Shown here piece by piece: positions 24,001-30,689 of a stretch of DNA of 37,249 nt. The DNA is from Sphingobacterium sp. (lineage in GTDB: Bacteria; Bacteroidota; Bacteroidia; Sphingobacteriales; Sphingobacteriaceae): NCBI GenBank assembly GCA_029239355.1, contig JAQZAZ010000037.1:1-37249 (forward strand). Reading direction: 5' to 3'. Positions within the stretch are counted from its first letter, which is position 1, and each line of letters begins with the position of its first letter. The notes beneath the pieces were generated by a model. That model saw only the letters and a program-made list of their open reading frames with translations, ran no database searches and was not told the origin of the DNA. The translations under genes and the position numbers were made by a program.

Positions 24001-24236
24001 CATTTTGGTTAAAAAATGGACAATATCTTCGCCTGAAAACGCTGGATATTGGTTATACATTGCCAAAACACTTTACCAATCGAATTAAGACCAATAGTAT
24101 TCGTATTTTTCTAGTTGGATCAAATTTATTGACCTGGTCAAAATTCAAACTTTGGGACCCAGAATTAGCAACTCCAAGGGGTGAAGATTATCCGTTGCCC
24201 AAGTCATTTACATTTGGCATAAATGTCAACCTATAA
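21078..24236 (+). CDS. SusC/RagA-family TonB-dependent outer-membrane transporter
   Basis: 1052 residues. Signal peptide MMNKILLTCMMLFGFTLSVFAQ; then a carboxypeptidase-D-regulatory-like domain (VTGVIVDTQKSPLIGVSISV, about 27-100); a plug domain (ITNALAGNVPGVMAMMQSGQ, VLVDNVERDINDINIEDIET, TAIYGSRGANGVILITTKRG); and a 22-strand barrel ending FTFGINVNL with a C-terminal beta-signal. DVNGDGVINDGDR near residue 870 is the acidic loop typical of SusC proteins. It imports a nutrient, most often an oligosaccharide or peptide, across the outer membrane with energy from TonB-ExbBD. No N-terminal secretin/FecR-interacting extension is present, so it is unlikely to signal to an anti-sigma factor. The SusD gene follows 11 nt later. 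Confidence 0.95.
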   Translation: MMNKILLTCMMLFGFTLSVFAQEIVEVTGVIVDTQKSPLIGVSISVKDAPGLGTTTDSKGNYKIKVDRYKTLVFSSVGYEKQEVLVKDSPIINVTLKEAETSVLDEVVVTGTGTQKKLTLTGAASTVDVETMKGNPTSSITNALAGNVPGVMAMMQSGQPGRNISEFWIRGISTFGGGSAALVLVDNVERDINDINIEDIETFTVLKDAAMTAIYGSRGANGVILITTKRGKEGKININFKDETIYNTRTITPEFEDGITYANLLNEARITRNFEPIYRPEELEILRLGLDPDLYPNVDWKDLLLKDGAMTYRANLNMTGGGATARYFVSGSYVDEGGMYKTDETLRNDYNTNANYKRWNYRLNTDINVTKSTILKVGVAGTLDKRNSPGLGDQDLWGSFFGYSPISTPVLYSNGRVPTIGNGNKINPWVMSTQSGFNENWKNKVQTDVTIEQNFDFITKGLRLRGIVGFDTYNNNNITRIKQPELWHAERARDENGNLIFTHMADPKEMIQDGYSEGNRREFYDVMLNYDRKIGDHNVGAVARFTRDAFTKTVNLGNDIKNGVSRRNQALAGRLTYNWKSRYVADFNFGYTGSENFAIGQQYGFFPAVAAAWNISEEPFVKNNIPWLNLLKVRYSWGKVGNDQLKIGDNNERFPYLYTIDEIWRRDENGNLILENGQKIPTGGYQWADYGLERSYGGIRYSQVASPYVTWEMATKNNLGVDIALFKDKIIANLDFFDEKRTGIYMERRFLPAMVGLESIPRANVGGVKSRGFDGRLEYKQKIGELNLTARSNITYSKNEITAIDEENNVYGYQNQKGYRVDQSIGLIALGLFKDYDDIRNSPKQQFDNNPPNYQPGDIKYKDVNGDGVINDGDRVAIGATRRPNLIYGVGASVSWRGFDLSVHFQGSGKSTFSIYGKTVQAFREGEWGQVMKGVMGENRWISAEISGDPATENPNASYPRLSFGDNINNFRESTFWLKNGQYLRLKTLDIGYTLPKHFTNRIKTNSIRIFLVGSNLLTWSKFKLWDPELATPRGEDYPLPKSFTFGINVNL

Positions 24237-24247
24237 AATTTTAAAAG

Positions 24248-26305
24248 ATGCAAAGAAAGATATTATATATTGCGCTGGTGCTCATTTTGGGCATCAATAT
24301 GATTTCGTCCTGCAAAAAGGATTATTTAAAATCCGACCAATATTTTAAAGATCGGATCACATTGGAAAAAACATTTAAAAGCAAGCTGTATTCGGAGAAA
24401 TGGCTGGCCCATGTGTTTGAGGAATTTAAGGGTGAAAATGCTGATGTAGCTAGTAAGGGGCAGACCCCGCATTGTTTCGCTGATGATATGTATTATGGTG
24501 ACCGCGATAAAGATTATGATCCCTCGAAAAATGAACTGTCCTATAATATGTTTAAAATGGGATTATATACCGAAATAGACAAACAAGGGACATGGATACA
24601 GTGCTATCGCGGTATCCGGAATGCGTCAACATTTATCCATAACATTTACATGAATACCGAAATGTCTGAGGCTGAAATTGTGGATTATCGGGGGCAGGCA
24701 CGTTTTGCCCGAGCGTACCTCTACTGGTTATTGCTTCGTAAATATGGGCCGATTCCATTATTACCGGACGAGGGGCTGGATTATACAGATAGTTATGAAG
24801 AGCTGGCTATTCCCCGTAATACCTATGAGGAATGTGCAGAATATATCAGTGCAGAATTGCTACAGGCGGCCAAAGAAATGGAAGCTCTAGGTATGAGACG
24901 TGGACAAGACGGTTCTGCGCGTCCTTCCGTAGGTGCCGCTTTAGCTGCCCGTGCTAAAGTACTCCTTTATGCGGCAAGTCCATTGGCCAATGGAAATAAT
25001 TCAGGTTATGCTGCGCGCCTAGTAGACAAGCAGATGAAGCGCCTACTATCCGCTGATTACAAAGAAGAAAAATGGGCGAAAGCTGCAGCCGCTGCACGCG
25101 ATGTCATCGAATTAGGGGTATATCGGCTTTACACCGCCCCATTTCAGGAGACAGGTGATGATGCGACGGTCAGACCTCCCGAAGATCATAATTTTTCGGA
25201 TAAAAGCTGGCCTTCCGGCTGGTCAGATATAGATCCGGCTAAATCGTATGCACAGGTATTCGACGGTACTTTACAGGCTTCGGGTAATCCGGAGTTAATA
25301 TTTACACGGGGAAATAACCAGCCAAATGAGGGTATCGACCAAATGGTGATTCACCAATTGCCGCGGTCTGCAACGGGTTGGAATACACATGGGCTGACAC
25401 AAAAATTGGTTGATGCCTACTACATGAATGATGGTAAAGATGTGCCCGGTAAAGATAAAGAAATAGGCCGTGGTAATGGTTCCAGTCGAGTTACGGGTTT
25501 TGTTACCCAGGAGGATTATGACACAAAAAAATATAGGCCATTAAGGCCAGGTGTATCCTTGCAATACGCGAATCGTGAACCTCGTTTTTATGCTTCTGTT
25601 TCCTATAGTGGTAGCTTTTGGACGTTGCTCAATGAAACAAAAGAAGAAAATCGCAACAAGCAAATCTTTTATTATAGTGCTGACCCAAAAGGAAACGGCT
25701 TTAATTCAGCGAACGGGTATTGGTTGCGCACAGGCTTTGGGGTGAAGAAGTTTGTTCATCCCAGTGATACTTATGAAGGAGGTATTGGCTCACGTATTGT
25801 TCCTAAGGCCGAACCGGCCATCCGTTATGCCGATATTTTGCTTATGTATGCAGAAGCGTTAAATGAATTAAGTGGTTCATATACGATTCCATCTTGGCGT
25901 GGAGGAAGCTATACTATAAGCCGCGATATCGCTGAAATACAAAAAGGTATACACCCTGTCCGGATCCGTGGGGGGGTACCTGATTATCCGGCAAGCGTAT
26001 ATGGGAATAAGAACGAATTGCGCAAAACATTAAAACGCGAACGTTTTATCGAATTGATGGGTGAAGGGCAGCGCTACTATGACCTGCGCCGTTGGATGGA
26101 TGCGCCAGTGGAAGAAGCACTGCCGGTTTATGGTTGTAACGTATTGATGAATGAAAAAGAACGTGACCTTTTTTACCAGCCCGTTGCGATCTGGACCTTG
26201 AAGACAACCTTTGCCGACAAGATGTGGTTTTGGCCGATTAGCCATACCGAACTCAAACGCAATAAGAACCTGACGCAAAATCCTGGATGGACTTATAATG
26301 ATTAA
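24248..26305 (+). CDS. SusD/RagB-family nutrient-binding lipoprotein
   Basis: 685 residues, lipoprotein signal with lipobox ISSC (ILGINMISSCKKDY). It forms the surface lid of the SusC transporter encoded just upstream and captures its ligand. The TPR-rich N-terminal half shows the SusD pattern (YRGIRNASTFIHNIYM, QARFARAYLYWLLLRKYGPIPLLPDE). The C-terminal region shows EPAIRYADILLMYAEALNE and RKTLKRERFIELMGEGQRYYDLRRWMD, both diagnostic. It is longer than the usual 500-600 residues because of large loops in the middle (about 290-520). The ligand cannot be read from the sequence. Confidence 0.95.
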   Translation: MQRKILYIALVLILGINMISSCKKDYLKSDQYFKDRITLEKTFKSKLYSEKWLAHVFEEFKGENADVASKGQTPHCFADDMYYGDRDKDYDPSKNELSYNMFKMGLYTEIDKQGTWIQCYRGIRNASTFIHNIYMNTEMSEAEIVDYRGQARFARAYLYWLLLRKYGPIPLLPDEGLDYTDSYEELAIPRNTYEECAEYISAELLQAAKEMEALGMRRGQDGSARPSVGAALAARAKVLLYAASPLANGNNSGYAARLVDKQMKRLLSADYKEEKWAKAAAAARDVIELGVYRLYTAPFQETGDDATVRPPEDHNFSDKSWPSGWSDIDPAKSYAQVFDGTLQASGNPELIFTRGNNQPNEGIDQMVIHQLPRSATGWNTHGLTQKLVDAYYMNDGKDVPGKDKEIGRGNGSSRVTGFVTQEDYDTKKYRPLRPGVSLQYANREPRFYASVSYSGSFWTLLNETKEENRNKQIFYYSADPKGNGFNSANGYWLRTGFGVKKFVHPSDTYEGGIGSRIVPKAEPAIRYADILLMYAEALNELSGSYTIPSWRGGSYTISRDIAEIQKGIHPVRIRGGVPDYPASVYGNKNELRKTLKRERFIELMGEGQRYYDLRRWMDAPVEEALPVYGCNVLMNEKERDLFYQPVAIWTLKTTFADKMWFWPISHTELKRNKNLTQNPGWTYND

Positions 26306-26311
26306 TCAAAT

Positions 26312-27304
26312 ATGCATTTTATGAACAAGTCTTATATACAGTTGTTGTTACTCACTTTACTTGCCATCTGCGGATCTTGTAATGATGAGTGGAAAGAAGA
26401 ACAATTTGAACATTACGTTTCTTTCAAAGCTCCTTTGGAAAGTGAGGGGGTAGCTAATATCTATGTTCGGTACAAGGATGGGCAAAAGACTACCTTTATG
26501 CAACCGTTGGAAGTGAGCGGATCGACCACGAATGAACAAAATCTTTCGGTCAAGGTTGCGGTGGATGCTGACACATTGGGTGTACTAAATTACGAACGTT
26601 TTCAGACGCGGGAGGATTTTTATTACAAACAGCTCAGTGCGAACTATTTTTCTATTCCACCGACGGTGGCCATCAAGTCCGGAGAAAATACGGGATTAAT
26701 GGCCATTGATTTTGCGTTGAAAGGTATTGATATGACCGAGAAATGGGTGCTCCCATTGACCATTCTGGATGATCCTGCCGCGCAATACAAAGCAAATCCG
26801 AGGAAACATTACAAAAAAGCACTATTACGCATCAACCCATTTAACGATTACTCCGGAACCTATAGCGGCACAGCATTGAAAGTTGTTATGGATGGGCATG
26901 AAAACGAAACACCGATCGTAAAAAGCCAAATCAAGAGCTATGTTGTCGATCAGAATACAATTTTCTTCTATGCGGGTAATATAGACGAAGAGCGTAAAGA
27001 CCGTAAGAACTATCAGGTTTTTGCAACATTCAACGACAAGGGCGGTGTATCCTTTCGGGCCTCAAATCCAAATATGAAGTTTGTTGTCAATAAAGATGCA
27101 AGTTATACAGTTTCGGAACAGATGGATGCCGTACGACCTTACTTACTGCATCGTTATATCACCATCAATAATGTGGATTACGAATTTACCGATTATACGC
27201 TTGTTTCTACTACGGCGATCAAATTCAAGGTCTCGGGCTCATTGATCCTGGAACGTCAGCTCAATACACAGATTCCAGACGAGGATCAGTCCATTGAATG
27301 GTAA
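26312..27304 (+). CDS. PUL lipoprotein with DUF1735-like and DUF4973-like domains
   Basis: 330 residues, lipoprotein signal with lipobox ICGSC. Both ATG 26312 and ATG 26321 are possible starts; the second gives MNKSYIQLLLLTLLAICGSC, a more standard signal. The N-terminal domain (HYVSFKAPL... to ...PLTILDD) has the beta-sandwich plan of DUF1735, common in SusE/SusF-like surface proteins. The C-terminal part (NDYSGTYSGTALKVVMDG, ITINNVDYEFTDYTL, SLILERQLN) resembles DUF4973. Together with the IPT/NHL lipoprotein it completes a four-gene surface complex around SusC/SusD. It is 6 nt after the susD stop, the last gene of the operon, with only a weak hairpin behind it. Direct ligand binding is assumed from the family context. 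Confidence 0.8.
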   Translation: MHFMNKSYIQLLLLTLLAICGSCNDEWKEEQFEHYVSFKAPLESEGVANIYVRYKDGQKTTFMQPLEVSGSTTNEQNLSVKVAVDADTLGVLNYERFQTREDFYYKQLSANYFSIPPTVAIKSGENTGLMAIDFALKGIDMTEKWVLPLTILDDPAAQYKANPRKHYKKALLRINPFNDYSGTYSGTALKVVMDGHENETPIVKSQIKSYVVDQNTIFFYAGNIDEERKDRKNYQVFATFNDKGGVSFRASNPNMKFVVNKDASYTVSEQMDAVRPYLLHRYITINNVDYEFTDYTLVSTTAIKFKVSGSLILERQLNTQIPDEDQSIEW

Positions 27305-27362
27305 ACTTTATCAAACCATTCGGCGAGCTATTGGTTATATCTAAAGTATAAAAAATAGCTTT

Positions 27363-28109
27363 ATGATTGGTATAGTAGGTGGACTTGGTCCTTATGCGGG
27401 CTTGGATATAGCCAAGAAAATTATAGATGAGACAGTGGCAAGTTCCGATCAGGAACACTTGCCACTGTTGTTGTTCTCTTGCCCCAATTTGATTCCGGAT
27501 CGTTCCGCATATTTATTGGATAAATCGAAGGAAAATCCCGGAAAGGCAATAGCAATGATTTTAAAACAATTGGAACAAGCGGGAGCAACTATTGCTGCGA
27601 TTCCATCGAATACAGCGTATGCCGCGCCAATTTTTTCAGTTATTCAAGATGAAATGACCCGCTTAGGGAATGAACTTAGATTGCTTCATATTGTCCATGA
27701 GACGGTGCGCTTTGTTCATGAAAATTATCCAGAGAGCACCATTGGTGTGCTATCAACGGCAGGCGAACAGGCTTATAGCCAGTATCGGGAAGCTTTTATG
27801 AAGACGGGTTTCCCTATTGTAGAGCCTGAAGGCGCACAAAAAGAAAAGGTTAATAATGCTATATACGATAAAGATTATGGTATCAAGGCACAACCAGCAC
27901 CAATTGCCAATAAGGCGAGAGAAGACTTGTTGATGGCGATGGATGATTTGAAAAAACAAGGCGCGCAAGTGATTATCTTGGGGTGTGCCGAATTGCCATT
28001 GGCCATTCCCGAAAAAGATCACAACGGAATGGTCGTGGTCGATCCCAATCGAATCCTTGCACGAGCACTTATTCACGCAGTGGCTCCCGATAAACTCAGA
28101 GCACTCTAG
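27363..28109 (+). CDS. Aspartate/glutamate racemase family protein with Ser in place of the first catalytic Cys
   Basis: 248 residues of the Asp/Glu racemase (YgeA/RacX) family, cofactor-independent amino-acid racemases using two thiols on opposite faces of the substrate. The start MIGIVGGLGPYAG is typical. The first catalytic site reads IPSNTAYAAP: Ser82 and Tyr86 stand where active racemases have Cys and His (PCNTAH). The second site is intact: ILGCAELPLAI (Cys208). The family is also used by related decarboxylases and isomerases with one Cys. Some L-specific racemases, such as E. coli YgeA, have Thr instead of the first Cys, as far as I recall, so the gene may be active but one-sided. It starts 58 nt after the uptake operon on the same strand and could be cotranscribed, which would hint at an amino-acid or peptide nutrient. 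This is inference. Confidence 0.85.
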   Translation: MIGIVGGLGPYAGLDIAKKIIDETVASSDQEHLPLLLFSCPNLIPDRSAYLLDKSKENPGKAIAMILKQLEQAGATIAAIPSNTAYAAPIFSVIQDEMTRLGNELRLLHIVHETVRFVHENYPESTIGVLSTAGEQAYSQYREAFMKTGFPIVEPEGAQKEKVNNAIYDKDYGIKAQPAPIANKAREDLLMAMDDLKKQGAQVIILGCAELPLAIPEKDHNGMVVVDPNRILARALIHAVAPDKLRAL

Positions 28110-28197
28110 TGGTGTTTTTTGTCAAATTGGCAGTTTTTTTCTCAAAAAGCTTGTTGGTATGAGTTTTGTCCTCTGATTAATAGTTATTTATGTAACA

Positions 28198-28204
28198 GGG
28201 AGGA
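28198..28204 (+). promoter_or_regulatory. Strong Shine-Dalgarno of the pirin gene
   Basis: GGGAGGA lies 4 nt before ATG 28209. It is the best Shine-Dalgarno I see in a window where most genes lack one, and it decides the start over the ATG at 28119. Confidence 0.75.
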
Positions 28205-28208
28205 ACAG

Positions 28209-28922
28209 ATGCAAAAGATCATACACCGAGAAAACGATCGTGGCCATATTGACTTTGGTTGGTTGAAAAGCGCACACTCATTTAGCTTTGGGCAGTATTT
28301 TGATCCTGAAAAAGTAAACTTTGGCGCCTTGCGCGTGTTAAACGATGATCAGGTAGAAGGCGGTCAGGGATTTGGTCGACATGGGCATGACAATATGGAG
28401 ATCGTGAGCATACCCCTGGAAGGAATACTTTCCCATCAAGACAGTATGGGCAATGTCCGCAATATTGAAACAGGAGAAGTACAAATTATGTCGGCGGGTA
28501 AGGGGGTGGAACACGCGGAATTTAATGGCGATCAAAAAGCCGTGGTTAAGTTTCTACAAATCTGGATAATACCCAATGAGATGAATATAACACCGGGTTA
28601 TGATCAAAAATCTTATCTTCATTTAGATCGCCATAATAGATTTGCAACTATTGTATCTCCAGATGTTTCGGATCCTAACACTGTTCATATTCATCAGGAT
28701 GCGTATTTCAATCTTGCAGATCTGGATGAAGGGCGTACAATATCGTACACTGTTCATTCAGAACGAAACGGGATTTATCTTTTTATACTCGATGGAAAGG
28801 TACAAGTGGCAAACGAAACATTAACCCGGAGAGATGGTATCGGTATTTACGATTCGGATAATATTGAGATTGCCGCGGACTATAAATCAAAATTGTTACT
28901 GATTGAAGTGCCTATGTTTTAG
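28209..28922 (+). CDS. Pirin family protein (YhhW-type, possible quercetin 2,3-dioxygenase)
   Basis: 238 residues when started at ATG 28209, close to E. coli YhhW (231); the frame is open for 30 codons upstream but those codons do not look like pirin. Pirins are bicupin iron proteins; YhhW has quercetinase activity in vitro. Metal ligands are at the expected spots: His58 and His60 (GRHGHDNMEI), His102 and Glu104 (GVEHAEF). SAHSFSFGQYFDPEKVNFGALRVLNDD is the family's N-terminal signature. The C-terminal cupin is degenerate (TISYTVHSERNGIYLFILDG). The natural substrate is unknown; a role in stress or redox response is often proposed. It is convergent with xseB, with 44 nt between. Confidence 0.92.
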   Translation: MQKIIHRENDRGHIDFGWLKSAHSFSFGQYFDPEKVNFGALRVLNDDQVEGGQGFGRHGHDNMEIVSIPLEGILSHQDSMGNVRNIETGEVQIMSAGKGVEHAEFNGDQKAVVKFLQIWIIPNEMNITPGYDQKSYLHLDRHNRFATIVSPDVSDPNTVHIHQDAYFNLADLDEGRTISYTVHSERNGIYLFILDGKVQVANETLTRRDGIGIYDSDNIEIAADYKSKLLLIEVPMF

Positions 28923-28966
28923 TGTAGACAGTCAGAGCGAAACAATGAAATTCGTTTACAAATTCG

Positions 28967-29188
28967 CTATTCTTCAGGGGCAGAATCCTGTGCCGGAGCG
29001 ATCCTTTGCAACAATTGATTCACCTCGTCTTCGGTCGCGGTCAATTTCGCGCGACATACCTCAATCAAGTCAGATGCACGTTTGATTTTCGCAGCAAGCT
29101 CATCAATATTTGTTGTACCATTTTCAATTTCTTTTACAATCGTCTGTAGTTCGTTGAAGGCATCCGTATAGGTATATTTTTGCTCCAT
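28967..29188 (-). CDS. xseB: Exodeoxyribonuclease VII small subunit
   Basis: 73 residues, the normal size. TYTDAFNELQTIVKEIENGT then IDELAAKIKRASDLIEVCRAKL matches the XseB helical hairpin, with an acidic, Pro-containing tail. Several small subunits coat the long helix of XseA and the complex degrades single-stranded DNA into short oligonucleotides. It lies 44 nt after xseA on the same strand, the common order in Bacteroidota, and is expected to be cotranscribed. Confidence 0.93.
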   Translation of the reverse strand: MEQKYTYTDAFNELQTIVKEIENGTTNIDELAAKIKRASDLIEVCRAKLTATEDEVNQLLQRIAPAQDSAPEE

Positions 29189-29232
29189 TTTTATTTTTAT
29201 CTCTTTAAAGTTTTTCTATTCATATTGCTCCG

Positions 29233-30516
29233 TTAGCTATTTTCGGGCCCGTCGCTAGGCGATTTCTTATCAATCACGGTACTTGTAATTTCGCCATCTT
29301 CCACGATCGTTTGGATCAGGTCTCCAGGGGATAGCTGATCAATGGATTGAAGCAACTTACCATTGACTTTTGTGATGGAAAATCCCTGTTTAAACAGTCG
29401 CCGTGGATCAGAAAGCTGGATAATCCGCTCGTTGTGCGCTAATGCAGTTTTGTGTTCATAAAAACGTAGTTTGACTAATGCTTTCAGCTCGTGCTGGATA
29501 TGCTGAATATTGCTGCGCGCAGTCTGTAGTTCTCTTTTTCCGACCCATTGGATATGCGTTGCCATTTGAGTCAAGAAGTTCCGTTCCTCCCTAAACCGCG
29601 TAAAGGCCAACTGTTGGATTCCTTCAGCGGCTTTTTCAATTGGTACTGAAAAATTATGAAATTTTTGAATGAGAAAATCAGCCAGCTCACTCGGTGTGAT
29701 CGCATTTTTGTAGGCCACCATCTCACTCACGGTATAGTTGGTAGAATGGCCAATTCCGGTCAAGACCGGAATGGGGAAGATTGCAATCGCTCTTGCCAGC
29801 AAATAATTGTTATAACTCGATAGGCCAACCTCACCACCGCCGCCACGAATAATGGCGACCACGTCAAATTCCGATACTTTGTCAGCGATGACCGCCAGTT
29901 GATTGATAATCGATGGAATAGATTTATCACCCTGTAAAAGCGCTGGAAATAACGTGTATTCCAACCGGTAATCCCAGGGATTTTGATTGATAATCTTATA
30001 AAAATCAGAAAGGCCTTTGCTCGTCTCTACCGAGATAATCGCCATTCTTTTCGGAAGCATGGGAAACGGAACTGATTTATTGGCCTCGTAAATGCCCTCC
30101 TCTTTGAGTTTTCTAATGCTGTCCAGTTTTTCTTTCTCCAACTCCCCTAAAGTAAAAGTTGGATCGATATCAACAATCCTTAAGCTTAAGCCATACATCG
30201 GATCATAGGAAATACTCGCCTGGAATAACATTGTAATGCCTTCCCTTAAGGGCTCCTGTGCAATCTTCAGAAAATTGCTATTGATCCGGGTGTAATCTGC
30301 TTTCCATAGCGTTGATCTAATCTCAGCCACGATTTTACCATCTTGTTTCTCAACGAGCTCGGGATAACAATGCCCCGAATGTGTATAGCGGTTGAGCTTA
30401 TTCATCTCCGCCTTGATCCAATATAAGCTCTTGTAACGCTCAGCAAGTGTCTTTTGGATACTTTTGCTCACCTCCAATAGGGAAAATATTGTTTTATCTT
30501 GAATCAATTCCGGCAT
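29233..30516 (-). CDS. xseA: Exodeoxyribonuclease VII large subunit
   Basis: 427 residues. The N-terminal OB-fold (YWIKAEMNKLNRYTHSGHCYPELVEKQDGKIVAEIRS) is followed by the catalytic Exonuc_VII_L domain with PKRMAIISVETSKGLSDFYKII, VVAIIRGGGGEVGLSSYNNYLLARAI, IPVLTGIGHSTNYTVSEMVAYKNAITPSELADFLI. A long coiled-coil helix (about 280-370) binds XseB. The C-terminal motif FKQGFSITKVNGK is present. It acts on single-stranded DNA in repair and mutation avoidance. The start at 30516 is backed by a -7 box 4 nt upstream. Compared with E. coli, the catalytic order GRGGGS-like is here RGGGGEVGLSSYNN, as is usual in Bacteroidota. Confidence 0.95.
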   Translation of the reverse strand: MPELIQDKTIFSLLEVSKSIQKTLAERYKSLYWIKAEMNKLNRYTHSGHCYPELVEKQDGKIVAEIRSTLWKADYTRINSNFLKIAQEPLREGITMLFQASISYDPMYGLSLRIVDIDPTFTLGELEKEKLDSIRKLKEEGIYEANKSVPFPMLPKRMAIISVETSKGLSDFYKIINQNPWDYRLEYTLFPALLQGDKSIPSIINQLAVIADKVSEFDVVAIIRGGGGEVGLSSYNNYLLARAIAIFPIPVLTGIGHSTNYTVSEMVAYKNAITPSELADFLIQKFHNFSVPIEKAAEGIQQLAFTRFREERNFLTQMATHIQWVGKRELQTARSNIQHIQHELKALVKLRFYEHKTALAHNERIIQLSDPRRLFKQGFSITKVNGKLLQSIDQLSPGDLIQTIVEDGEITSTVIDKKSPSDGPENS

Positions 30517-30520
30517 TAAT

Positions 30521-30528
30521 CAAACTTA
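30521..30528 (-). promoter_or_regulatory. xseA -7 box, leaderless arrangement
   Basis: TAAGTTTG on the minus strand fits TAnnTTTG and ends 4 nt before ATG 30516. No TTTG at the -33 position (CGGT instead). Confidence 0.55.
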
Positions 30529-30689
30529 CAGAAAAAAAAAGATTTATACCGGACCATCCGGAAAATCCCCAATGAGATGCTGTAAAAAAAACAAGCGTAA
30601 CAAAATTGATTTTTTTGACGGAATGGACTTCGCTTTTTTATTTTATTCGTATTTTTATTTGATAGAACCTAAAAAACGAGAAAAGCAGA

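Noticed and set aside
27326..27360. AGCTATT…AATAGCT hairpin as terminator of the SusCD operon
   Set aside because: 7 bp with a 21-nt loop and no T run; too weak, and it would end at the racemase start.
28843..28970. Overlapping or antisense genes between pirin and xseB
   Set aside because: Frames there are short reverse images of the two real genes; the 44-nt gap holds no clear terminator or gene.
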